The notes under the pieces are model-generated. The model was not told where the DNA came from, searched no databases, and was given only the letters and a program-made list of their open reading frames with translations. From CAJBLF01 sp964504915 (GTDB lineage: Bacteria; Patescibacteriota; Gracilibacteria; Absconditabacterales; Absconditicoccaceae), in assembly GCA_964504915.1 (NCBI GenBank), contig CAZDFH010000007.1:17267-81266 (forward strand): a stretch of DNA of 64,000 nucleotides, in the 5' to 3' direction. Within the stretch, counting starts at the first letter, position 1, and the number at the start of each line of letters is the position of its first letter. Shown here piece by piece: positions 9,720 through 19,533 of the stretch. A program made the translations under genes and the position numbers.

Positions 9720-10718
9720 ATGTATCATCCCTCTAGAAATCAAAACACCTTGACATGGTCGACAACCAGAATCACTGTCTTGGAGTACTGTAACAAGAAG
9801 TATTTTTTCAATTATTATCCTCATGCACTCAAGGATCTCAATGAAAAACTTCGACTAGACACATTACTACTGAAGAACTTAAAGAGCTTGGAAATGTGGA
9901 TGGGAGAAAAGACTCATCACTTATTATCAGATTATTTGAAAGCATTAAGAAAGGGTGAAATTACTGATGAAAAGATTCAACAACTGAAGGATGAAATAGC
10001 CGATGAGATGAAAAAAGAATACGAACTTTCCAAAAACAGAGACTTTTCTCTTGGTTATGATAGAGACCAAAAGTTTGGTTTGTCTGAGCACTTTTATGGC
10101 GAAGATATTGATGAGAGATTGGAGCCATCTATACATAAAGTATGGGCAAATCTCGATGCATTTATCGCGAGTGAATGGAATGAAAAAGTACAATATTATT
10201 TCAAGACTGCCAAAATGGTCTTTATTGAAAGCCCTAGACAAAAGGATTTTGAAAGTATGAAATTGAAGTTAGGAAATATTCCAGAGCTAAGACATATCAA
10301 TATTATGGCTTCACCAGACTTTGGTGTAGTATTTGACGACAAAAAATATCTGATCTTGGATTGGAAGTCCGGACAGGAAAAGATGGATACAGACGGTGTC
10401 ACGGATCAGGTTAAAATTTATGCGTTGAAACTTATCCTCAAAGGGAATCATTCCGTCGGTGATCTTGAGATCGAATGATATGAAGTGTATTTACCTAGTT
10501 TAAATAAGATTGGAGGGAAAATAGAGAAAGCTGATATCGATGGTATCATCCTCAAGCTGGTCCAGGATATAGAATTTCAGAAACAGTTTATCGTAGATGG
10601 AGATGTGATCAAAAATGAACCCTTGCCACATACTTCATTCCCAAGGACGACAAGTAAGAAAAAATGTGCGAATTGTACATTTAGGAAAGTATGTGAAGAT
10701 TTAAGAAATCTAGAATAG
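9720..10718 (+). CDS. PD-(D/E)XK nuclease with Fe-S-type cysteine cluster (second copy)
   Basis: This 332-residue RecB/Cas4-like nuclease opens with the family helix around VLEYCNKKYFFNYY (lone Cys near residue 24). The catalytic core is SPDFGVVFDDKKYLILDWKSGQ-like, with Asp near 200 and DWKSG near 217. It ends with the cluster CANCTFRKVC (C-X2-C-X5-C). With the first Cys this makes a predicted four-cysteine iron-sulfur site. A TGA-coded Gly lies near residue 253. The middle is charged and helical. It resembles the gene at 5314-6555 in plan but not closely in sequence, suggesting separate roles in DNA end processing. Confidence 0.82.
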
Positions 10719-10745
10719 AATATCCACGCAATCATAGGATACTGT

Positions 10746-10796
10746 AGAGACGTATCCCCGTAGTTCTACGGGGCAGGTGCATGCGTCTCTTTTTCT
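10746..10796 (+). terminator. Terminator-like hairpin with nested palindrome
   Basis: An outer stem AGAGACG/CGTCTCT encloses an inner stem CCCCGTAG/CTACGGGG and is followed by TTTTT. The inner palindrome is the same word found at 8258-8350 and 58489-58530, so a dispersed repeat appears to have been built into a terminator. Confidence 0.65.
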
Positions 10797-10800
10797 TGTA

Positions 10801-10830
10801 ATGGAGCCACATGCAATGTGGCTTTACATG
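10801..10830. repeat. Small hairpin repeat GGAGCCACATGCAATGTGGC
   Basis: The hairpin GCCACATGCAATGTGGC is preceded by TGGA and followed by TTTA. A covarying version, GGAGGCGCATGCAATGCGCC, occurs at 43330-43357. The paired changes on both arms keep the stem. Confidence 0.6.
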
Positions 10831-10842
10831 GGTTGCGTGGGA

Positions 10843-11982
10843 TTATTCCTGTATGAAATGAGGCAATACCGTAATATTTTCTTCGGTAATCTGAAATGAT
10901 TGATGCACAATAGGTTTCATGAAATCTGAAGGGACAAGGTGAATCTTGATCCTTTTTGTTATCTGATTTTTAATTAATTTCAAAAGAAGATATTTTCCAC
11001 TAATAGCTAATTTCTTTATCGGATTCTTGGTATGAGCAGAGTGGACGAAATGATTTCGCGTCAGGGGATATGCTATCTGTTGCTCATGTTCCAACTTACT
11101 TGGAAATGGATAGAAGTAGCCAAGATCATGGTACATCATTCGCTTCTCGGCACTACTGTTTCTCGTAGCTCGAATGGGTAATCGTCAGAGATATCTCATG
11201 ACGCTATTGTGTCGGATGACATCTGGTTTCATTTTTCTTACTCTTCGTCGGAGCTGGATGCTGGCGACAATGTTAAACATGGCGGGAATAAACCCTAAGA
11301 GCTTGCAGAGCTTGCCTCGCTTGCCGGCAGGGATCTTGATGCCAAATAGTTGTACTTCATATCACATATCTTCCAGTATCTCTTTAGCATCGTGAATATA
11401 GGTCTCTATGCCACCTATCTTGCTCGTAAAATCTGATGCGATGAGAATTTTTTTCTTTCCATTTAATAAATATGCTATATTTGATTTCCGATTTTCTTTC
11501 TTATATTTCTCGATAATGTCCGTGATAGGAAGTGTCGCTTTGAAGTAGTCAGTTTTGTTGAGTTGGTGGATCAGAAAATATATTTTTTCTCCTAAGGTCT
11601 GTCCGTGTGCTTTTGTGAGGTCGAGAGCTGGTTCTATAAATGGTGCATTTCCACCTTTTGCAAATCCGATAGCTGGTAAATCTCGTAGGATGCCTGTCAA
11701 TGCTGACAGTCCAAATGTTTCTAGACAGGTAGAAGGTGTGAGTAAAAAATTACAGTTGCTGACATATCTTCTGATGGTATCTCTGGATTGTCGTCCGAAA
11801 TAATGGATGGTCTGGTATTTGTGTGCGAGATATTGTATCTGCGTCTCATAGCTTCCAGAGCCAAATACAAAAAGCTGAAAGGGGAGTTCATTACTCTCTT
11901 TCCCAAATCTTAGGATCATTTCGATAATTGCATCAAAACCTTTCTCCTTCTCTAATCTTCAGAAATATAATAATCAGAGCAT
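10843..11982 (-). CDS. GT-B glycosyltransferase with swapped domain order (GT4-like)
   Basis: This 379-residue protein contains both halves of a GT4-type glycosyltransferase in reverse order. Residues 1-170 are the donor-binding C-terminal Rossmann domain: LLYFGRLEKEKGFD at the very start, the VFGSGSY strand and CLETFGLSAL near residue 95, then the GGNA loop. The second Glu of the usual EX7E motif is Thr. Residues about 188-379 are the acceptor-binding N-terminal domain: KKILIASDFTSKIGGIETYI, then VPSDFMK, and ITVLPHF just before the stop. In ordinary GT4 enzymes the second block comes first, and the ITVLP linker leads into the YFGRLEKEKG strand. Upstream the frame stays open only to a TAG at 12087-12089, with no ATG before 11982, so no normal N-terminal domain precedes it. 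TGA codes for several glycines. It sits downstream of a phosphohexomutase, fitting a role in sugar or envelope metabolism. Confidence 0.75.
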
Positions 11983-12004
11983 ATTCTTGGTAATGGAATA
12001 AATG

Positions 12005-12068
12005 GGAGGAATTAATATTGAGGAACATAGAGGAATGAAGTGTTGAGGAATATTGAGGAATGTCGGAA
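12005..12068. repeat. TTGAGGAA / GAGGAATG word repeat
   Basis: Five or six copies of GAGGAA-type words (ATTGAGGAACATAGAGGAAT, TGTTGAGGAATATTGAGGAA) lie at the 3' side of the phosphohexomutase gene. The same words lie at its 5' side (13529-13566), so the gene is bracketed by them. Confidence 0.6.
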
Positions 12069-12071
12069 TGA

Positions 12072-13502
12072 CTATTGGGTTAAGCTATTTACATCATTAA
12101 TTATTCACTTGAGTTGTTCAACTACTAATTCCATTTGCTCTGGAGTATCGGCTTCTACAGTAAATTTTATCTTGTCTTCTGTATTGGATGGTCTCATGTT
12201 AAACCAAAAATCTGGAGCATAGATGCTGATACCATCTATACGTTGCTGTTCGTGCTCAGCATATTTTTCTTTGATTTTTTCTATCACTGCATCTTTATCT
12301 TGGACGATGATGCTAATGACCGGGCTCTTGGCACGAATCACATATGCGTCTATTAGTGCTTCTCGACTTGCATATTCTTCCATCTCTTTCATGAAGTAAT
12401 AGAGCGCCAGCAATGGCATTTCATAATTTCCTACTTCGCCGAAGAGAAAATGTCCACTTGATTCACCAGCAAAAATTCATCTACACTCAGCAAGTTCTTG
12501 GTTGATAAAATATCTGCCAACCCTCGTCATTCTTGCTTCTCCTCATGCATTATTGATGGTATCGTGGAATATTTTAGCACACATAGTTTCATGTAAGATA
12601 ATATTTTCGAAGTCAGTATTTCATTCTAATAATATCTGTCTAGCAATCATCGCTCCGATAATGTCTCATCCAACGATCCTTCCATCTGGTCCGATGATGC
12701 CGATTCTATCAGCATCTCCATCAAACATTACACCGAAGGAAGCTCAGGTTTCATCTATCTTCTCTGCGAGTTGTCTGTAGTTCACGTGCTCTTGTGTGTC
12801 AGAATGATGCGCCTTGAAATCTGAATCTGCTGTGTCATTAATGAAATGCACGGTGTGTCTATTATCGATATATTTGGTTAATTTTTTTTTCTCACTGGTT
12901 ACGGCTGCACCATTAGATAAATCGACGACAAAGTGATATGGCTTGGTCAGTCATTCCCATTTCTTTTTTAATCTCTCAAATAATGACTCTTCTTTTTTCA
13001 CTATCTTTTCATCTAATGTGTGATCATCGCGATGTCTGAGATCTATCTGCTCATCTGCGATATAAGCTTGCTGAAATAATCCTCGTAACATCTCTGTGGA
13101 CAATAGTGCGACCTCTCTATCAAAAAATTTCATCCCTACGTGCTCGGGAGGATTGTGTGATGCAGTGAATGAGACGCCGAGATCAAAATCGTTTTGGGTC
13201 AGGTAATACGCCATTGCGGTGCTACAAATCCCGTATGGATACTCTTCGCTTTGATCAAATGCTGCGTAAGAAATTCAAAAAAAACCTGACTGTGCTAGTC
13301 ACGTTTCAAAATTTCTCAACAACGAAATATTCGCTTTCCTTACATCGCTTGCTATCAGAAGAGTGGAATTTTTTCCAAAAGTTTGTATCATATAGGTACC
13401 GATAGCTTTGCCCATTGTGTAGGCAAATTGCTCATCGATTTCTTTGCCATAGATGCCTCTGATGTCGTAGGCCTTGAAAGCCTTTCTATAATTGTGAATC
13501 AT
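12072..13502 (-). CDS. manB: Phosphomannomutase/phosphoglucomutase
   Basis: This 476-residue alpha-D-phosphohexomutase moves phosphate between C6 and C1 of mannose or glucose, feeding nucleotide-sugar synthesis. The four family blocks are present: FKAYDIRGIYG at the N-terminus, the phosphoserine loop TASHNPPEHVG (near residue 115), the metal loop FDGDADR (near residue 255) and the C-terminal phosphate-binding MRPSNTE. A TGA near the C-terminus is Gly, so the protein continues about 11 residues past it to a TAG. The symbol is by family resemblance only; glucose or mannose preference cannot be told. The neighbouring glycosyltransferase suggests a shared sugar pathway. Confidence 0.9.
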
Positions 13503-13528
13503 CCTTAAACGTAGCTTAGAATAAAATT

Positions 13529-13566
13529 GAGGAATGTGGAGGAAAATCGAGGAATGTTGAGGAAGA
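13529..13566. repeat. GAGGAATG word repeat (upstream copy)
   Basis: GAGGAATGTGGAGGAAAATC and GAGGAATGTTGAGGAAGAAT lie directly upstream of the phosphohexomutase gene. They match the words at 12005-12068 downstream of it. Confidence 0.55.
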
Positions 13567-13567
13567 A

Positions 13568-13948
13568 TTATTTTTTGTCTTTTTCCTTATTCTTTTCTTT
13601 CAGATATCTTATTAAATTATATATCTTCACTGATAACGCTATACATTTACTTTTCATTTCAGAAAAATATTTTTCATCTATATATGCAAACTTTTTTGCG
13701 GAGTATAACATGCTTCTTACCTCTCCACACGATCATTTAGAATAATATAAAAATTGAATGAACTCCTTAGTTGATCATCTTTCGAATCATTCTGCAATAT
13801 TATTGGTAATAGACATCGCAGCTCTCATGATCTGAGATTGGAAATCGAAATTTCTGAATGTCTTGTCGTAAAAAATTTGTCCCAAGCTATGTACTAATTC
13901 TCCTCAGTCTTTCCATATATCCAATTCCTCAAATGTTTTATTCGCCAT
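13568..13948 (-). CDS. Four-helix bundle protein (23S rRNA intervening-sequence protein family)
   Basis: This 126-residue protein matches the small S23/IVP-like four-helix bundle family. The N-terminal LDIWKDGGELVHSLGQIFYD is followed by the hallmark IMRAAMSITNNIAEGFERGS and then by FIQFLYYSKGSCGEVRSML. The family is often encoded in rRNA intervening sequences or as stand-alone genes; its function is unknown. Four glycines, including that of the EGFERG loop, are TGA. The C-terminus is a Lys-rich tail (KEKNKEKDKK). Confidence 0.87.
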
Positions 13949-14008
13949 ATGTTTGTTTTATCAAATAAAAGCGACATTCCTCTTTTCCTCTCTTCTTTCC
14001 TCAAGAAT

Positions 14009-14761
14009 TTACTTATTCTTCCGTTTCAATATCTTTGTCTTATCCTTCCTCCATTTCTCGATGTTTGCATGATGACCACTCAGTAAAACTTTTGGTACTT
14101 TCATCTTCAGTACTTCTTCTGGATGTGTGTATTGTGGATATTCAAGATTTTTCATATCTTCTTTGATGCTATAACTCTCATCTTGTCGACTGGCTTCTTC
14201 CTTGATGACTCATGGAATTAATCTCGTGATAGCTTCGATCATGACCATCGCAGGGATTTCTCAGCCGAGTGTAATATATTGGCCGATAGAGACTTTGTGA
14301 AATTGCTTCTTATATTTTTTCTTCATATATTGCTCGAAACGGTAGTCTATACCTTCATATCTGGTACATACAAAAATCAAATGGTCTGAATCACTCAACG
14401 TGTGTGCTTGCTTTTGCGTAAACATTTCTTTGCTCGGACTCAACAAGATGACGTTGAAAGTTGAAGCCTTCGGCTGTTGAGAGTTGAGGGTTTTTGTATT
14501 TTTTTTGACTTTAGGGACTTTTGACTTTATAGACTTTATGACTGCTTCGACGGCTTCGATGGCTGGTTTTGCTTTCATGAGTAATCCAGCTCCGCCACCG
14601 TAGATAGTGTCATCTACCTGTTGATGTCTATCCGGACAAAAAATTCTAGGATTTACAAAATCAAAAGTCAGAATTTTTTTTTCTCTGGCTTTCTTGATAA
14701 GTGAAGTTGTAATAAAATTATCGAAAATCTCTGGAAAGATAGAAATGATATGTATATGCAT
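14009..14761 (-). CDS. trmD: tRNA (guanine-N1)-methyltransferase TrmD
   Basis: This 250-residue SPOUT methyltransferase makes m1G37 in tRNAs, preventing frameshifting. It starts MHIHIISIFPEIFDNF. It has the YGGGAGLLMK loop near residue 56, then the knot with CTRYEGIDYR near residue 135 and SIGQYITLGGEIPA near 160. The C-terminal block is KVLLSGHHANIEKWR. Between the GGGAG loop and the next conserved strand (VILLSPSKEMF) it carries a linker some 18-20 residues longer than in E. coli TrmD. That linker is encoded by an intergenic-type repeat (14452-14542) inserted in frame. The gene lies downstream of a pilin-like gene on the same strand. Confidence 0.93.
14452..14542. repeat. Intergenic repeat words inserted in frame in trmD
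   Basis: On the plus strand it reads GTTGAAAGTTGAAGCCTTCG, then GCTGTTGAGAGTTGAG, then repeated GACTTTATAGACTTTATGAC-like words. The same words occur in gaps between genes at 3301, 43206-43278 and 52959-53000 (GTTGAGAGTTGA) and at 39031-39068 (GACTTTATAGAC). It encodes the Lys/Pro/Gln-rich extra linker of TrmD. Confidence 0.65.
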
Positions 14762-14822
14762 CTTGCTTTCTCGACAGAATAAAATTCATGAATTGTCTTG
14801 CTCGTGTACATAATTTACAAAC

Positions 14823-14858
14823 CTGCCCGCCCACAATTTTCAGATGATGGCAGGCGGG
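14823..14858. repeat. GC-rich hairpin upstream of trmD
   Basis: CTGCCCGCC and GGCAGGCGGG form an imperfect stem in the otherwise AT-rich 200-bp gap between trmD and the pilin-like gene. The remainder of the gap is made of short AAATTxxTAAATT words resembling those at 53000-53060. No gene is supported there. Confidence 0.5.
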
Positions 14859-14961
14859 TTACCAAATTAACGAATTACCGAAACAATAACCTAATTTTAA
14901 AATTCTTAAATTTTCAAATTGTTTTGTAAATTAGTAAATTCGAACATTCGTACATTTTCTT

Positions 14962-15654
14962 TTAAAATCATTTAGCTAAGTATTGGACTAGACGAATGAT
15001 TAGGTATGAACAGGCAACTATCACGAGACCAATAAGAGCTCAGGTGATTCATTTTTTGGCTGATGTGGCTAGACTATCATTTCCTCCAGCTGCCGCGAAG
15101 ATAAACATAATTCCTGAGATGAGTAATGCTATCGTGACGATAGTTCAGATGAAAAATGTGGCAGAGAGGACGATGTCCTGTACAAATAATCAGACAGATG
15201 TGGATTCCCCAGTATCTCTTATACTGCTTCTGATGCCTAGTGTATCATAGATATTAAATTTACATTGGCCATTGAGAAGGCATTTTTGTCAGATGGTAAT
15301 ACCGTTTACCGTGGTATCAGTTGGAGTTTGATTAGAATTTGTAACTGGTACGTTTCCAACATCACATGTCTTTGTTGTCCCATTATATGTTCAATTGCCT
15401 CAACATCGTGCTTGATCTAGTTCTGCTTGTGTCATTGCTGTACATGTGTTTGAAACACACTTTTGTGTGTCACTACAAGCTGGATCACATGACTCTGTAT
15501 TTGTTGTCGGTGCTATGCTAGTACATTGTTCTTCTCCAGCAACAGTCTTGCATTGATTATTCAAACAGTTGGTTAAATTTTCGCATGTTGCAGCGAAAGA
15601 CAGATTACTACTAAGAAATAATATGAGTAAGCATATACTGATTATTTTTTTCAT
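14962..15654 (-). CDS. Cys-rich exported protein with VirB2/T4SS-pilin-like C-terminus
   Basis: This 230-residue protein has an N-terminal signal sequence (MKKIISICLLILFLSSNLSFA). A Cys-rich region (residues about 22-135) has at least 14 cysteines, many in spaced pairs. Two hydrophobic helices near residues 160-190 and 205-226 follow, separated by a short basic/Gly loop (AAGGNDSLATSAKKGITGALIG). The last part matches the two-helix pilin-like proteins associated with type IV secretion or pilus systems in Patescibacteria. Cysteines would be disulphide-bonded outside the cell. The last codons are Lys-Gly(TGA)-Phe-stop. No other type IV secretion gene is seen in the window. Confidence 0.75.
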
Positions 15655-15753
15655 GAAATTCTTAAGCGAATAAAGCTGTCTTTTATATAACTATTTTTGA
15701 TTGTTTTGCAAAATCAATTACGTATCATTTCTAATGATTTATTTGTGGTAGAA

Positions 15754-16071
15754 ATGATGGTTAGTCTCAAAGATTCACTTAGAAAAACTATTGCCCATAA
15801 GCATTGGGGGAAAAATATGATATGAGCTGTTGCTTTCCATGAAGTGAAGGCGTATTTTAGTGGAAGGTTGAAAGTGGTCTGCGATACATTCGGTGAAGAT
15901 AAGCTCAACCTTGAATGACATGTCAGATTTAATAAACTTTTTCTCAAGACGTCTGATCCGCAGATTAAGATAGATATTTTTCAGCAGAAACCAAAAATCT
16001 TGGTCCGTGTAAACTCAGCGATTGCTAAGCTTGGCTACACGACCAAGATTGTGGATATTATAGTGAAATAG
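15754..16071 (+). CDS. Hypothetical protein of 105 aa whose 3' end is duplicated at 24.7 kb
   Basis: This short basic protein (MMVSLKDSLRKTIAHKHWG...) ends QKPKILVRVNSAIAKLGYTT-KIVDIIVK. It has a mixed alpha/beta appearance and no family is securely recognised; a distant likeness to DUF721/DciA-type proteins was considered but is weak. The last 76 bp before its stop are repeated at 24721-24796, in the same reading frame as the preceding gene there. A start at 15757 is equally possible. Two TGA glycines are present. Confidence 0.65.
15986..16061. repeat. 76-bp direct repeat, left copy
   Basis: It matches 24721-24796 at 73 of 76 positions by eye. This copy encodes KPKILVRVNSAIAKLGYTTK and following residues at the C-terminus of the 105-aa protein. 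The two copies bracket the four-gene plus-strand operon of large proteins. Confidence 0.85.
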
Positions 16072-16118
16072 AGTGCTTTTTTGCCTGCTTCTAGATCTGT
16101 GTTATATATATTATGCCA

Positions 16119-16148
16119 TTGACATTTGTATACTAATCAGTATATTAT
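16119..16148 (+). promoter_or_regulatory. Promoter of the large-protein operon
   Basis: TTGACA at 16119-16124 and TATTAT at 16143-16148, with an 18-nt spacer. The first gene of the operon starts 35 nt downstream at 16184. Confidence 0.65.
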
Positions 16149-16183
16149 TTTTGTTATTTTTATGGCTTTGATCATAAAAACAG

Positions 16184-19100
16184 ATGGCTGAAAATTTTGA
16201 GAAAATTATGGATCTTCCATTTATTAGATGATTGGTCGCTGATCCGTATGGCACCTCTGACAAAGCGAGAAAGTTTATCCGTGAGTTGCCAGATAAATTA
16301 GACAATTCTCAAGTTGTCGAGTGATTAAACAAATTATGAAATACCAATGAACAAATAGCTAAGTGAATTTCTGATATTGTGCTTAGTGGACAAAGATGAT
16401 ACCAAGATATCTGATCTGGGTTACAGGATTTTTCTTCGTCTATGAATTCTTCCATGGGTGATATGGCACGAGAAATTGAATCAGGAATGAGTGACCTATC
16501 GAGTGCGATGGAAGCTGCTTATGGAAGTAAATTACCTCAAGGGAAGACGATGTTGGAGCTTTGACAAGAATTGAGTTTTCATTGAAAAAGGACTTTGATT
16601 GCACTGGCTGCACATGGATGAGTGAGTGAATATCAATTAGAGAAAGTCTTTCATCCGAATTTTGTTTCTTATTTGAATCAATGATATTCTTCATCTCAGG
16701 TTTCTAGTATTCAGTCTAATCTTTTGCATAATATGTATACTCTGAGAGAGGCTCAATCACAATTGGGGAAAAAACAAACACTCTTGAGACAACAAAGTAA
16801 GGCATGTAATGAATCCGATTTAGATAGAAGCAATGAATTGTATGGTATGGCAGAAGAGCTAGGGTCTCAGGTAGATACTCTAAACGATAAGGCTAGACAG
16901 ATCCAGCAGCAGTTATTATCCCATGAAGAAATTCAATTATTGGATGTAGCTTGTGTTGCTAGAGGGAAAAGTCTAGAGGAGCTGGTTAACAGTGGAATCG
17001 TTCGTCCAAAAAGTTTAGAGTTGCTTATTAGAAGCCGTCAAGTGGATGGTAATATGTCAGCCGAGTTCGCTCGTATGATAGTAAAAAATAAAGATTGACT
17101 TATAAAACCACTTGTACAATTGGATGGTATGGCAGGTATCTTGCAAGAGACGAGAATTAGTAGAAGGATAGGGAATAGGTGAATTTTACAAAGAGAAGAA
17201 ATAAAGGATAAACTTGATATTATAGACGATTCTGTGGTTGATTGATTTGATAAAGTTGTTGATGGTATCTCGTATATGTCTGATACGCTTTCCGATTGAT
17301 TTAGTACGGCAAATCGTAAGTTGGAAAGTATCGATTCTTCTGTCAAGGATGTGCATGCTTCTGTCAAAAGAGTTGGCGAAGTATCCTATGGCATAGCACT
17401 ACCCGTAGAAAAGAAATTACAGGTACTGATGGAAGATATGGGAACTGCATGAAAGAAAACTTTCTTAGCTCTCTATGCTAAAGGGCTTGTGAATAATGTC
17501 GATGCTGGCGTCTTGAATTCTATTTTTACTCCTGTGTTTGTGGATAACTTACATGCTTGAATAAGCTCTGCAGAAGCTAAGAAATTGCAGAATCAGAAGA
17601 AAACAAAACTCTGAACATTGCAAAATAAACTCCTCTTGCCTAAGAATCAAAAAGGCCCTGCTCATCAACAAATACAGAATGAAATATCAGAGATAGAGCA
17701 GTCGATGATGTCTCAAGATGAGATGGAATTATTAGATCTTTATAGAGATGCTCAAAGTGCGACTGATATACAAGATCTGGTTCATGAATGATTCCTTGAT
17801 GATACCTCTTTGGAACTTTTGGTCAGACATCAAAAAGTGGATGGTGACTCTTCACTTGATCTTTCTCGTATGATGAGGGTAGATGAAAATGGAGTGATGC
17901 CTAGATTTGATTTGGATGGTGACGTAGGTAGACATTGACAACTCAGAGCTCAGACCATTCAGTGAAATATCGCGCTGAGGCAGAGATGAATAATGATTAA
18001 AGAATTAGAAAATATATGAGAATATATTCAGGAAACTAATTTGTGAATCGATTATGTGAATTCTAATCTAGAATCTATTGGCAATCAACTGGATTCAACA
18101 AATGGATATCTTTACGATATTCTTGATGCTAATTACGAAACTAATGCTCTTTTAGGAGAATCTAATTCATTATTAGAAAAGGGAAACGTCCTTACTGTCA
18201 AATCAAATCTTCTTTTGAGTAAATCTAATTCGCTTGCTATCCAGTGAAATGCTTTGTTGGCAGATAGCAATGCACTTGCCCAAATAACTAATCATTTGCT
18301 TGTCGGTCTTAACGAACAAGTGGCACGTACTGGGGAGCAGATTATCAATGTCCTAGAACATGTAGGAGGAATCCTCGTTTCTTGATTTGGAGCAGTAATC
18401 GATGTCTTGAATACTATCGAAATAACTGGACAAGAAATTTTAGGTGAACTATATAAGCAGTCAGAATTATTATCTCATATTGATAAAAAACTTGGCAGAC
18501 CCTTGGATACTCAAGCCAATGAATGTTTCATCTATGGCATGGAAATGTTGTGAGTTGCAAAGCAACAACCTACTAAAGAAGATCGATCTGCCGCATTGGA
18601 GAGTTTTGAAAAGTGAATACAACTCAGGAATACTCATCTTCTCAATCTGTACGGTGCAGGTACTGCATTAAAACATCTCAATAAGGACAAATGAGCGGCT
18701 AATTATCTGCATAGAGCGTATAAAATTGCTACTAAAGCTGATGATACACTATTATCCAAAAATATCGCTATGGATCTGGCTAAGATATATACGAAGCATC
18801 TTAAACTAAAAGAAGCTAAAACTTGGCTGGATGAAGTAATCGTTCGTGATGCTTCCTGTATAGAAGCGTTTCTATTGAAAGCAAGGATTACTAATCTTCT
18901 TGGTCAAAAAGAGGAATTTGAAGTATTGCTTAATATACTTTATCATAAAATTGTGGTCTGAGGAGAACAATTTGCCTTATCTACTGACTACGAAGATGTC
19001 CTACAATATATATACAAACCAGCTACGGATCTTGTAGATCAATGTATACAGACATGAGTACTTACTAAATTGCTTGATATCTTACCCAATCTTCAGTCCA

Positions 19101-19513
19101 TCTGACATATGGAAGCTATAAAAACAATAGTTGCCCACGTCCTATTCCATTATCCTCAAAAATTATTGCATACATGAGTTGATGTGCGTAATTTGATATA
19201 TACACATAAAGATTATTTTCTTCCTTTCTATCAAAACTATGTCAATCAAACATTTGTGGGGTGAACATCTACGCATTTCTTTGCTCTTGCATATCTCTGA
19301 CATTGAAGTATTGACGCCGATATTCTTGATTGTCTTATCGATACGTGATTAGCTTATGATTTGGATTATATCGCATTGCAAAATTCTTCTGCGGCAGAGC
19401 AGAGAGACGCTCACAAAAAAAATCTTCAGGATAAAATATATACATTATGATCTTCTGCAAAATATATGTTGAGAGATTATCTCAAAAATCGTCAGGATTC
19501 GCCATTGATTTAG
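16184..19513 (+). CDS. Large coiled-coil and TPR-like protein, unknown function
   Basis: This 1109-residue protein is first in a four-gene operon and lacks a signal peptide. Residues about 119-317 and 408-585 are an internal duplication. Both contain a KT-FLALxAxG-type block, a PxFVxxL block, an MLSxxExxLLD helix and an LELLxRxxxVDG block. Residues about 620-720 form a repetitive coiled coil built from NALL-ESNSLL-type units. Residues about 780-925 look like TPR repeats (ALESFEKGIQLRN, YLHRAYKIATKADD, AKTWLDEVIVRDASCIEAF). The C-terminal 190 residues are helical. Many glycines are TGA, more than 30 in all. The protein may be a cytoplasmic scaffold; no enzyme motif is seen. The gap to the next gene is 20 bp. 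Confidence 0.75.
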
Positions 19514-19533
19514 TTTTTTATCTTTTCGCATTC

